Below, piece after piece: positions 9,319 to 17,257 of a stretch of 64,000 bases of DNA. The notes under the pieces were generated by a model, which was given only the letters and a program-made list of their open reading frames with translations, was not told where the DNA came from and did no database searches. Position numbers and translations under genes: made by a program. Location of the stretch: assembly GCA_009775225.1 (NCBI GenBank), contig VSPE01000009.1, positions 10,131-74,130 of the forward strand, given 5' to 3'. The stretch is from Muribaculaceae bacterium. Its GTDB lineage: Bacteria; Bacteroidota; Bacteroidia; Bacteroidales; Muribaculaceae. Every line of letters begins with the position of its first letter. Positions within the stretch are counted from its first letter, which is position 1.

Positions 9319-9335
9319 AAAAAAACATAAAGCAC

Positions 9336-9366
9336 TTGTCATAATCGACTAAAAATGCTAATTTTG
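9336..9366 (+). promoter_or_regulatory. Promoter: TTG-N20-TAATTTTG for the ftsX-queA operon
   Basis: TTG at 9336-9338, 20 bases, TAATTTTG at 9359-9366, placing a transcript start near 9372 and a leader of about 38 bases before ftsX. Confidence 0.7.
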
Positions 9367-9409
9367 CACGTTTTTAGGGCTGTTGTGCCCTTTTGAAATC
9401 AGTTAAGTA

Positions 9410-10285
9410 ATGGCAGACAGAAACCGACGTCGCATATCCACATTAGGCTCCCGTATAACATCGCTTGTGAGCGTGGCCCTTGTTCTAATACTTGCGGGCC
9501 TCGCCGCCATGACGGCAATCGCCGGCAAGCAGCTTACCGACGACGTGCGCCGCAACCTCGGCTTCATCGTTAAGATGGAGCGCGACTGCAATCCAGATGC
9601 CGTTTCCACTGTCGCGCAGGCTCTGAAGGCCGATGACGCCGTGGCAAGCGTCGACTTTCTTTCGGCCGACGACATATTGCAGCAGGAGAGCGCCTATCTC
9701 GGTGAGGATATTACCGATATGCTCGACCGCAACCCTTACTCGGCGGAGTTCGATGTAAAGGTGTGCCCCGACTACGCGCACCCAGACAGCATTACGGAAC
9801 TGGTGGCTCTCTACAGCCGTTTTGAGGCCGTAGACGATGTTGTCACCGAAAGCGCCGTAATCGAAGACGTCGACGCAGCTCTCGCAAAGGCCGGTGCCAT
9901 ATTCGTGATTATCGCTGCAATTCTCCTTATAATATGCGTGGCGTTAATCAACAACACCGTGAGCCTCTCCATATACTCGCGTCGCTTCCTTATCCACACT
10001 ATGAAGCTCGTGGGTGCCACAGGAGCGTTTATCCGGCGTCCCTTCCTCGATGCCGCCGCTCTCAACGGCCTCATCGCCGGTGCGGTAGCGTCGCTTGTGC
10101 TCATCGGAGTGCGTGCCTGGGGTGCAGCCGTAGACCCGGTGGTGGCCGAAGCCCTCACCATCCCCTCTATGGCCCTTGTATGCGTGGGCGCTGCCACTCT
10201 CGGCGTGCTCATCTGCCTCCTCACGGCTTTTTTTGCCACACGCCGCTATCTTCGTGCTTCTTACGATGAAATGTTTCTAAAGTAA
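9410..10285 (+). CDS. ftsX: Cell division protein FtsX
   Basis: Membrane component of the FtsEX complex, which couples divisome assembly to activation of peptidoglycan hydrolases. The 291-residue protein has one N-terminal helix (about 18-40), a periplasmic domain (about 45-165), and three C-terminal helices beginning with KAGAIFVIIAAILLIICVALINNTVSLSIYSRR, followed by the FtsX/MacB-type MKLVGATGAFIRRPF segment. Its ATPase partner ftsE is not adjacent, a common situation in Bacteroidetes. It opens an operon with DUF3098, uppP, truB and queA. Confidence 0.9.
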   Translation: MADRNRRRISTLGSRITSLVSVALVLILAGLAAMTAIAGKQLTDDVRRNLGFIVKMERDCNPDAVSTVAQALKADDAVASVDFLSADDILQQESAYLGEDITDMLDRNPYSAEFDVKVCPDYAHPDSITELVALYSRFEAVDDVVTESAVIEDVDAALAKAGAIFVIIAAILLIICVALINNTVSLSIYSRRFLIHTMKLVGATGAFIRRPFLDAAALNGLIAGAVASLVLIGVRAWGAAVDPVVAEALTIPSMALVCVGAATLGVLICLLTAFFATRRYLRASYDEMFLK

Positions 10286-10304
10286 AACAAGAATTATACC
10301 GTAA

Positions 10305-10559
10305 ATGTCGAACATCACAGACCAACAGGAAAACGAAAAGCGTCCCATGCCCCTGCGCAAAGGCAACTTTGTGGCAATGGCCGCCGCAGGCGTACTCATT
10401 GTGCTCGGCTTTGTGCTCATGCTGGGCGCAGGCAGCACCGTCGACGCCTTCAACCCCGACATCTTCAGTACCCGCCGCATCGTTGTGGGCCCATGCCTGG
10501 CTTTTATCGGCTTTGTAGCCATGGTCGCCGCTATCATAATCCCCTTCAGGAAATCATAA
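10305..10559 (+). CDS. DUF3098 family small membrane protein
   Basis: An 84-residue protein with two hydrophobic segments (GNFVAMAAAGVLIVLGFVLM and GPCLAFIGFVAMVAAIIIPF) separated by a short loop with the motif FNPDIFSTRRIVVGP. That motif and its position between ftsX and uppP identify the DUF3098 family of Bacteroidetes. No biochemical function is known; membership in this operon suggests a role in the envelope. Confidence 0.85.
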   Translation: MSNITDQQENEKRPMPLRKGNFVAMAAAGVLIVLGFVLMLGAGSTVDAFNPDIFSTRRIVVGPCLAFIGFVAMVAAIIIPFRKS

Positions 10560-10569
10560 CACATAAGTA

Positions 10570-11427
10570 ATGGATATATTGGACGCCCTCATTTTGGGCA
10601 TAGTGCAAGGTCTTGCCGAATACCTGCCCATAAGCTCTTCGGGTCACCTTGAGATATTCCGCGAAATACTCGGCCTCGACCTCTCGGGCGCACAGAGCCT
10701 TCAGTTCGACGTCATGCTTCATGTGGCTACCGTACTCAGCACCATTGTGGTGCTGTGGCGCGAGTTCATGCCACTGTGCGTATCGTTCTTCACCTTCCGC
10801 CGCGATGCCGGCTTCTACTACGTATGCAAGATACTTGTGTCGTGTATCCCTATCGCGATAATAGGCGTATGCTTCAAAGATACTATCGAGGCGTTTTTCG
10901 GCCGCGACCTCACGCTTGTGGGCTTCTGCCTGTGTGTGACGGCTATGCTGCTCACCTTCGCCTACTTCTTCCGAACGCGTCCGCTTGAAACCGACCGCCT
11001 TACCGGCAAAGTGTACAAGCCGCGCGACATATCATTTGTCGATGCCTTCGTTATCGGCTGTGCGCAAGCTGTGGCCGTGCTGCCCGGCCTCTCTCGCTCG
11101 GGCACCACTATCGCCACAGGTATTCTCATCGGCGACAAGCGCGAGCAGGTGGCTCAGTTCTCCTTCCTCATGGTCATAATTCCCATTCTCGGCGAGGCTC
11201 TGCTCGACATTAAGAAGATGTTCGGTGTCGAAGCTGTTACCGACGGCGCAAGTGCCGCTGTGGGTGTTCTGCCTATCGCGGTTGGCTTCCTCGCCTCCTT
11301 TGTCGTGGGCTGCATTGCCTGCAAGTGGATGCTCTCTATTGTGCGCAAGGGCAAGCTCGTATGGTTTGCTGTCTACTGCCTTGCAGTAGGTCTTGTATGT
11401 ATAGCCAAGGGCTTCGGTCTCTTCTGA
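10570..11427 (+). CDS. uppP: Undecaprenyl-diphosphatase UppP (BacA)
   Basis: Integral membrane phosphatase that recycles undecaprenyl pyrophosphate to the monophosphate carrier used in peptidoglycan and surface-polysaccharide synthesis. The 285-residue protein shows both family signatures: LAEYLPISSSGHLEI near the N-terminus (E and S/H-rich catalytic motif) and the arginine motif LPGLSRSGTTIATGI in the second half. It begins 10 bases after the DUF3098 gene and ends 2 bases before truB. Confidence 0.95.
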   Translation: MDILDALILGIVQGLAEYLPISSSGHLEIFREILGLDLSGAQSLQFDVMLHVATVLSTIVVLWREFMPLCVSFFTFRRDAGFYYVCKILVSCIPIAIIGVCFKDTIEAFFGRDLTLVGFCLCVTAMLLTFAYFFRTRPLETDRLTGKVYKPRDISFVDAFVIGCAQAVAVLPGLSRSGTTIATGILIGDKREQVAQFSFLMVIIPILGEALLDIKKMFGVEAVTDGASAAVGVLPIAVGFLASFVVGCIACKWMLSIVRKGKLVWFAVYCLAVGLVCIAKGFGLF

Positions 11428-11429
11428 TT

Positions 11430-12140
11430 ATGAATTTCCTCGACGGAGAAATACTGTATATCGACAAGCCTCTGGGCTGGACTTCGTTCAATGTGGTGAG
11501 CCGTGTACGCAACTCGCTTTCGCGCCGCATGGGCATACGTCGTCTCAAGGTCGGCCATGCCGGCACACTCGACCCCCTTGCTACGGGCGTGATGATAGTG
11601 TGCACCGGCCGTGCCACAAAGCGCATCGACCAGCTGCAGGCCGGTGTAAAAGAATATATCGCCACCATAGCCCTCGGTGCGACAACTCCCTCGTTCGACC
11701 TCGAGACGGAAATCGACGCGACATACCCCACCGGGCATATCACCGAAGAGCTTGTGCGCCACACCCTCGGTCGCTTCGTTGGCACTATAGAGCAGGTGCC
11801 ACCGGCGTATTCGGCCTGCAAGGTCGACGGCAAGCGCGCCTATGCCCTCGCACGCAAGGGCAAGGATGTGGAGCTGAAGCCTAAGATATTGGTAATAGAC
11901 AGTATAGAGTTGCTAAGCTTCGCTCCCGACTCGATAGAGGTGAGGGTAGTCTGCGGCAAAGGTACGTACATCAGGGCGCTCGCCCGCGACATCGGGCAGG
12001 CTCTTGGCAGCGGTGCGCACCTCACAGCCCTGCGCCGCACCCGCGTGGGTGATGCCCTTATAGACAATTGTCTCACCGTAGACCAGGTGGCCGAGCTTAT
12101 ACGCACCACCGATATAGAAATGCCCCAACAGCCTGATTAA
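11430..12140 (+). CDS. truB: tRNA pseudouridine(55) synthase TruB
   Basis: Makes pseudouridine 55 in the T-loop of tRNAs. The catalytic motif GHAGTLDPLATGVMIV with its Asp is present, together with LYIDKPLGWTSF at the N-terminus, the VPPAYSACKVDGKRAY segment and the RALARDIGQALG motif. I chose the ATG at 11430 (MNFLDGEILYIDKP), 2 bases after the uppP stop; the open frame extends upstream only within uppP. Length 236 residues is usual for Bacteroidetes. Confidence 0.94.
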   Translation: MNFLDGEILYIDKPLGWTSFNVVSRVRNSLSRRMGIRRLKVGHAGTLDPLATGVMIVCTGRATKRIDQLQAGVKEYIATIALGATTPSFDLETEIDATYPTGHITEELVRHTLGRFVGTIEQVPPAYSACKVDGKRAYALARKGKDVELKPKILVIDSIELLSFAPDSIEVRVVCGKGTYIRALARDIGQALGSGAHLTALRRTRVGDALIDNCLTVDQVAELIRTTDIEMPQQPD

Positions 12141-12166
12141 CAGAAAACATACGCAGCATATATAAC

Positions 12167-13216
12167 ATGAAACTATCACAGTTCAAATTCAATCTCCCCG
12201 ACGAACTCATTGCCTCACACCCTGTCGAGACTCGCGACGAGGCACGAATGATGGTTGTAAACCGCAAGACCAAAGAGATTTCGCACCACTCGTTCAAAGA
12301 ACTCATCGACTACTTCGACGACGGCGATGTAATGGTCTTTAACGATACGCTTGTTTTCCCGGCGCTCCTGTACGGCAACAAGGAGAAGACCGGTGCCCGC
12401 ATCGAGGTATTCCTCCTGCGCGAGCTCAATGCCGACAACAAACTGTGGGACGTGCTCGTTGAGCCTGCCCGTAAAATCCGTATCGGCAACAAGCTCTACT
12501 TCGGCGACGACGATTCTATGGTGGCCGAGGTTATCGACAACACAACCTCGCGCGGACGCACGCTGCGCTTCCTCTACGACGGCCCCCACGACCAGTTCAA
12601 GCGCGACCTCTTCGCTCTTGGTATGACGCCGCTGCCTCCATATATCAAACGCGAGCCCGAGCCCCGCGATGCCGAAGACTATCAGTGCATCTTCGCCGAA
12701 AAAGAAGGTGCCGTGGTGGCGCCCGGCGCTGGTCTCCACTTCTCGCGCGGCCTGCTCACACGCCTCCAGATTAAGGGCGTGAAGAAGGCTACAATAACAG
12801 TGCACAGCGGTCTGGGTTGCTTCCGAGAGATTGACGTGGAAGACCTCACAAAGCACCGCATGGACTCCGAGCAGATGATTGCCGACAGCGTTCTGGTAGA
12901 TACCGTAAATGCCGCCCGCGACAATGAGAAGCATGTGTGCGCTGTAGGCACTTCGGTACTTCGTGCAATGGCTACCGCCGAGAGCATGGGCGGCCACATG
13001 AAGACTTACGACGGATGGACGAACAAGTTCATTTTTCCGCCTTTCGACTTCAACGTGCCCACCAGCCTTATCACCAACTTTCACATGCCGTACTCCACAA
13101 TGCTAATGATGGTGGCTGCCTTCGGCGGCTACGAGCTTGTCATGGAAGCCTACGACGCGGCTGTGAAAGAAGGCTACCGCTTCGGCTGCTACGGCGACGC
13201 CATGCTTATTTTGTAA
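12167..13216 (+). CDS. queA: S-adenosylmethionine:tRNA ribosyltransferase-isomerase QueA
   Basis: Converts preQ1 at tRNA position 34 to epoxyqueuosine using the ribosyl group of S-adenosylmethionine. The 349-residue protein has the family landmarks near the start (FNLPDELIASHPVE, RDEARMMVVNR), GMTPLPPYIKR, VAPGAGLHFS and the C-terminal NFHMPYSTMLMMVAAFGGY. It is the last gene of the ftsX operon. Confidence 0.95.
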   Translation: MKLSQFKFNLPDELIASHPVETRDEARMMVVNRKTKEISHHSFKELIDYFDDGDVMVFNDTLVFPALLYGNKEKTGARIEVFLLRELNADNKLWDVLVEPARKIRIGNKLYFGDDDSMVAEVIDNTTSRGRTLRFLYDGPHDQFKRDLFALGMTPLPPYIKREPEPRDAEDYQCIFAEKEGAVVAPGAGLHFSRGLLTRLQIKGVKKATITVHSGLGCFREIDVEDLTKHRMDSEQMIADSVLVDTVNAARDNEKHVCAVGTSVLRAMATAESMGGHMKTYDGWTNKFIFPPFDFNVPTSLITNFHMPYSTMLMMVAAFGGYELVMEAYDAAVKEGYRFGCYGDAMLIL

Positions 13217-13232
13217 ACACACATTTGTCCGC

Positions 13233-13461
13233 ACTTCCTTCCTTCCCGCCACCGCACCGGCAGCCCGCAGGTAGGAAGTTTTAGCCCCCGCCACACGAGC
13301 TTCTTCGAGGCTCGCGTCGGCGGGGGCATCATGTCTGTGGCACTTCCCATGCCTGTCCGCTTCCCTTGCTCTGCGGGTGGCAATCGGCCTTCTGAGGGTG
13401 TGTAGAGCCGTTCTCTTCTCTTATTTTTGTGTGTGTGCGTGTTGGCGGAAGGGAAGGAAGT
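13233..13461. other. Highly structured GC-rich intergenic region
   Basis: This region between queA and the convergent GH13 gene holds nested inverted repeats. The outer arms 13233-13250 and 13444-13461 are complementary except for two single-base bulges. Inside lie CCCGCAG/CTGCGGG (13264-13270 with 13371-13377), GGAAGT/ACTTCC (13274-13279 with 13342-13347) and a strong central hairpin GCCCCCGCC/GGCGGGGGC (13284-13327) with an inner GAGC/GCTC. No convincing gene is present. It may be a structured 3' UTR, a non-coding RNA or a palindromic repeat element. Confidence 0.5.
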
Positions 13462-13473
13462 AAGCAATAGACG

Positions 13474-13510
13474 ACAAAAAAACACTCCCGGCTTGCCTGC
13501 CGGGAGTGTT
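13474..13510 (-). terminator. Rho-independent terminator of the GH13 gene
   Basis: Perfect 12-base-pair stem AACACTCCCGGC/GCCGGGAGTGTT with a 6-base loop. On the minus strand it is followed by seven T residues, so it terminates the GH13 gene whose stop is 37 bases upstream; it may also slow read-through from queA. Confidence 0.9.
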
Positions 13511-13546
13511 GCGTTCGGGATAGTATTTTTCAGTGGCGCACTTCCC

Positions 13547-16333
13547 TTAGTGCACGAGTACTTTGGATGCGTGGCCGTCGATATTGACTATATAGAGGCC
13601 GGCGGGAACTGTGAGGGAGGGCATCATGCGGCCTGAGAGGTCGTATACATGGGCGGTGTTGTATTCGCCTTGTATAATTATGCACCCTTCCGAGCCGAGG
13701 GCATAGGCGGGAGTGTCGCTAACTACGGCGTCGATGCCTGCCGACTCTTCAACGTTGTTGGTGGCGAAGACGGCGAAGCCATTGGCTGGCACGGTGAGGC
13801 TGAGCGATGTGCCTGCACCAGAGAGTGCGGGGGTGTAGTCTTTGGATGCGCAGATGAGCTTGGCGTTTGCCGTAGTCATGTTGGTGGCGTTCACCGTAAT
13901 GGTGGTCTCGGTAGTGAGAGAGGGGTTGATGAAGGCTACAGCTTCCTTGGAGCCTGCCGTGAGGCGCATCGAGCGGCCGTTGTAAGAGGGCATGTTCACA
14001 TTCTTCTGGTTGAAAGTCGCCGACTGGCGTACCAGCTCGGGATTGGCTGTGCGCAGGTTAATCACGGCTGCGTATACGTCTTTGAGGAATGCCTTGTGGG
14101 GGTCGTCGAGCCAGCGCCAGTCCACAACTTTGGGCGAGGTGTTGTTGCCGCCGCTACCGTCGGGCTTTTCTTTTGTGTTCTCGCTGTTACCGAGTTCGCC
14201 GAACATCCACACCATTTTGGGGCCGGGAGTCATGAGCATCTGTACGGCGAGCTGAGCGAGGCGGTTGTACTGCACGTCGGGGTTGGTGGGTACGGGATTT
14301 TTGCCGTAGACCTCGCTCTTGAAGTTTACGCGCTGTTCGTCATGGCTCTCTGCGTATGCCACGGTAGAGCCCCAGGGACGGTTGCCGTCGGACGACGAGA
14401 GGAAGCGCGAGAGCTGGCTGCTGCTGTCGTAGCCCATAGCATACTGGCAGGAGTTATTGTTAATATTGGCCCACTGGAGCTGGCCGTCGAGGCCGAGCTG
14501 TATTTCTTCCTGAGCACCACCGAGAAGTTCGTTGATGTGTATGCCGTCGGGCTTCACCGATTTGATTACTCCGTGGAGGCGTTTCATGCGGTCGATGCGG
14601 CTCTGGTTGAAAGCGTCGGTGCCGTTGGCATAGCTGCCGTTGTCGCCGAGGCCTTTTACGAGGTCGAAGCGGAAGCCGTCCACATTATATTTTTCAAGCC
14701 AGTATACGAGTGCATCTGTCCACTGCTGCTGTACCAGCGGGTGGTCTTGGTTCCAGTCGTTGAGAACGCTCCATGCGTGAGGTGCCACCTTGTTATAGAA
14801 GGGGTTGGAGTCGATGTCGTAGAGCTGATACCAGGGGTGCAGGCCGTCGCTCTGGTTGAATACAATGTCGAGGATTACGGCTATACCGTTCTTATGACAT
14901 TCTTCGATAAAGTCGCGGTAGTCGGTGGGCGAGCCGTAGGCTTTGTCGGGAGCCATGTAGAAGTTGGTGTTGTAGCCCCACGAGTTATTGCCGTTGAACT
15001 CCATGATAGGCATAAGCTCCACTGCGTTGAAGCCGAGCGACTTTATGTAGGGTATTTTGTCGATTGCCTTTTTTACGGTGCCGTTGGCCAAAGCCTTGCC
15101 GTCGAGGCCAGTAAAGTCGCGGAAGAGCATTTCGTATATCACGAGATTATCGTGCTCGGGGATTGTGAAGGGCGAGAAGGTGTAGTCGTCGATGTCGCCA
15201 CGGTATGCTGCGAGCATGATGCCGGCCACGGGTGAGTTCACGCCGGGATGCTTGGGGGCGTCTTTCCATACTGCGCGCGATATACCGGCGTCGTTATAGC
15301 AGTCGAGCACCATGTGGGCGTAGGGGTCGGCAACTTTGTATTTGTCGTCGATGAGGTAATAGTATCCGTACCATTGGTCGTTTGCGAGGCCGCTTACGGT
15401 AGTCCAGAAGTAGCGGTGACCCTTGTAGTCCTGATACTTCATTTTGTATTCATCGGAAATTTCGTAGTTGTTCCACTGGCCTACGAGCACTGCGCTGACC
15501 TTGCCGGGAGCCGCGATGCAGAAAGTGACTGTGCCGTCGGCATTTTTCACGGCACCCATTTTGGGTACACCGCCGGGGTAGTCCTGCTTGAGCGAGGCCG
15601 AGGGCCAGCTTACTTCGAGGGTTGAAGATAGAGTCTGCGAGCCTGCTTCGGCCGTGCCCTTCACTATGTAGTTTCCTTCGGAAGAGAAGGTGTAGGGTGC
15701 GGTGAGGCTTGTGGTGTTCTGTTTTGTGGCGAACACTTTGCCGTCGACGCTAAGAGTGAGGGTGGCGGCCTGTGTGGCCATTACAGTGTAGTTGATAGTG
15801 GTGACCTTGTCGATAACGCGGTCGGGGTGGTCGGAGGTGAGCTGCATGCGGAAGCCGTCCTCAAGAACGGGAATGAAAATGTCGCCGCCTGAGCTTGTGC
15901 GTCCGGTCTTTGAGCCGTCGGCATTGCGGAATACAATTGCGATGTCGGTCACTTTTTCTGTGGCGTCGGTGATGCCGAAGAATGTGCGGATGTCGCCGAT
16001 AGAGAGTGTGTAGGTGTTGGCATCGACGCGTGTAAGGCGGTTTTTGTCGGTGTTGGCGGCCTGCTGGTTCCCGGTTTCGGGCCAGGGTGCTACGACATTT
16101 GTCCATTCGCCGCCGCTCTTGGAGGTGATTACGCCTATGTGTGCGTACACGTCGAAGTTGCTGCTGAGGTTCATGAGGCCTTTGTTGCCCAGCGGCGAAT
16201 CGGCATGATAAGTTAATACAACGCCCCTGCTGCCTTCCTGAAGCATCTCGGGAGTGGTAGTCACTATCTGCGCCTTGAGCGGCAGCACTGCCGCCAGAAT
16301 AAGTGCAAATAGCGCGAAGTAAGTCTTATTCAT
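13547..16333 (-). CDS. Secreted GH13 alpha-amylase-family enzyme with T9SS sorting domain
   Basis: Starch- or glycogen-acting enzyme of 928 residues. A signal peptide ends at LPLKAQ; beta-sandwich modules follow, the one around 250-340 resembling the CBM48 domain of branching and debranching enzymes; then a GH13 barrel. Conserved regions are DIVFNQ (region I, about 486), GFRFDLVKG (nucleophile Asp, about 553), INELLGG (acid/base Glu, about 600) and ESHDEQR (about 663). Region I ends in Gln where most GH13 enzymes have His. The last 60 residues, ending GLYIVNIDGHASKVLVH, form a T9SS type A sorting domain, so the enzyme is surface-exposed or released. The exact specificity (amylase, pullulanase, other) is not decided. 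Confidence 0.88.
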   Translation of the reverse strand: MNKTYFALFALILAAVLPLKAQIVTTTPEMLQEGSRGVVLTYHADSPLGNKGLMNLSSNFDVYAHIGVITSKSGGEWTNVVAPWPETGNQQAANTDKNRLTRVDANTYTLSIGDIRTFFGITDATEKVTDIAIVFRNADGSKTGRTSSGGDIFIPVLEDGFRMQLTSDHPDRVIDKVTTINYTVMATQAATLTLSVDGKVFATKQNTTSLTAPYTFSSEGNYIVKGTAEAGSQTLSSTLEVSWPSASLKQDYPGGVPKMGAVKNADGTVTFCIAAPGKVSAVLVGQWNNYEISDEYKMKYQDYKGHRYFWTTVSGLANDQWYGYYYLIDDKYKVADPYAHMVLDCYNDAGISRAVWKDAPKHPGVNSPVAGIMLAAYRGDIDDYTFSPFTIPEHDNLVIYEMLFRDFTGLDGKALANGTVKKAIDKIPYIKSLGFNAVELMPIMEFNGNNSWGYNTNFYMAPDKAYGSPTDYRDFIEECHKNGIAVILDIVFNQSDGLHPWYQLYDIDSNPFYNKVAPHAWSVLNDWNQDHPLVQQQWTDALVYWLEKYNVDGFRFDLVKGLGDNGSYANGTDAFNQSRIDRMKRLHGVIKSVKPDGIHINELLGGAQEEIQLGLDGQLQWANINNNSCQYAMGYDSSSQLSRFLSSSDGNRPWGSTVAYAESHDEQRVNFKSEVYGKNPVPTNPDVQYNRLAQLAVQMLMTPGPKMVWMFGELGNSENTKEKPDGSGGNNTSPKVVDWRWLDDPHKAFLKDVYAAVINLRTANPELVRQSATFNQKNVNMPSYNGRSMRLTAGSKEAVAFINPSLTTETTITVNATNMTTANAKLICASKDYTPALSGAGTSLSLTVPANGFAVFATNNVEESAGIDAVVSDTPAYALGSEGCIIIQGEYNTAHVYDLSGRMMPSLTVPAGLYIVNIDGHASKVLVH

Positions 16334-16399
16334 CTCTAAATGTTAATATGGTGTTATGCTTTTATGATATAAATAGGATGTAATATCTCTACGGGGGCG

Positions 16400-16431
16400 C
16401 AAATATAGTGTATAATGTGGAAATTTTCAAA
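16400..16431 (-). promoter_or_regulatory. Promoter: TTTG-N20-TATATTTG (minus strand) for the GH13 gene
   Basis: On the minus strand TTTG (16431-16428), exactly 20 bases, then TATATTTG (16407-16400). It places the transcript start about 60 bases before the GH13 ATG at 16333. Confidence 0.75.
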
Positions 16432-16479
16432 TAATTAGCCCGTTAAATACGTTTTTACGGGCTGAAAACAAGTGTCGGT

Positions 16480-17133
16480 TCAGAAATTATATCCAAGCAT
16501 TAAGGCTACCGAGTTGCGGTGTATGCGTATTTTGCCGGAGGTTGTATCGAACGACGCGAGCGGCGATACGGCTATATCGGCGGTGAGACCTATCATATAG
16601 TGCTCGGCAAATGTGGCGCTGATGCCGAAGCCCCATTTCACGTCGACGCGTTTCCAGCCGTGGTCGAACAGGTCGATAGTGCGGTCGGGCACGATTTCCG
16701 GCGCACCGAAATTCGGGTCGAGGTTCTGGCGGGCGGAAATGTTGAAGTTGACCGCCGGGCCTGTGGATATGTCGAGAACCCAATTGTCATCGAGGCTCAG
16801 GGAATATCCGAAGTTCATGGGCAGACGCAGACTGTAGAGGTTGGCTGCGCCCTCATAGAGGTATTCTTCGTCGAAGCTTATGAGGTCTTTGGCAGTCATC
16901 GACATGAAGTCGAAATAGGCGCCCGGCTCGAAAAAGAAGTGTCGGGCTAATGGCATGCGCACTGTTAATCCCACATTGAGCCCGGCGCCGGTCTTGTACA
17001 TGTTGCGTGCTCCTGCGGGCATACTCACTTCCATGCCGGCCCTTACACCCAATACAGGGCTCCACGGTTCGTGGGCCTGTGCTGCGGAAGCACTTGCGAG
17101 GGCTACTATAATAGGTAAAAATTCAGCTTTCAT
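16480..17133 (-). CDS. Outer-membrane beta-barrel protein (PorT-like fold)
   Basis: A 217-residue protein with a signal peptide (MKAEFLPIIVALASASAAQA) and alternating amphipathic strands (VLGVRAGMEVSM, GAGLNVGLTVRMPL, FFFEPGAYFDF) ending in MLGYNF, the terminal aromatic typical of barrels. It belongs with the small Bacteroidetes 'outer membrane beta-barrel' proteins; no specific function can be given. The ATG at 17133 was chosen because it directly precedes the signal peptide; the frame runs on upstream into the divergent histidine kinase leader. It is divergent from that kinase, so a regulatory link is possible but unproven. Confidence 0.8.
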   Translation of the reverse strand: MKAEFLPIIVALASASAAQAHEPWSPVLGVRAGMEVSMPAGARNMYKTGAGLNVGLTVRMPLARHFFFEPGAYFDFMSMTAKDLISFDEEYLYEGAANLYSLRLPMNFGYSLSLDDNWVLDISTGPAVNFNISARQNLDPNFGAPEIVPDRTIDLFDHGWKRVDVKWGFGISATFAEHYMIGLTADIAVSPLASFDTTSGKIRIHRNSVALMLGYNF

Positions 17134-17232
17134 GACTTGAATATCTATATTATAAATACGTTTTGCGGGCCGTGGCAGTTCGGTGACGTGCAAAAAAAAT
17201 GACAGTCCGCACTTACATTCGGCTAAAAGGTG

Positions 17233-17240
17233 TATCTTTG
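17233..17240 (+). promoter_or_regulatory. -7 box (TATCTTTG) for the LytS/LytTR pair
   Basis: TATCTTTG lies 17 bases before the ATG at 17258 and rules out the longer frame that begins at 17183. No clear -33 element at the usual spacing. Confidence 0.5.
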
Positions 17241-17257
17241 CACACAAAATCACTCCT

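Noticed and set aside
13189..13485. 98-codon minus-strand frame overlapping queA's end and the structured intergenic region
   Set aside because: It runs through nested inverted repeats, overlaps queA and has low-complexity composition; RNA or repeat structure explains the region better.
13649..15235. Long open frame (528 codons) on the plus strand opposite the GH13 gene
   Set aside because: It is antisense to a clearly recognised enzyme, has a Val/Gly/Ala-rich composition with no domain, and arises from GC-rich codon use.
16437..16463. Hairpin AGCCCGT/ACGGGCT between the GH13 promoter and the barrel gene
   Set aside because: A 7-bp stem with a long loop and no pure T run; may be a weak terminator of the barrel gene but not supported well enough.
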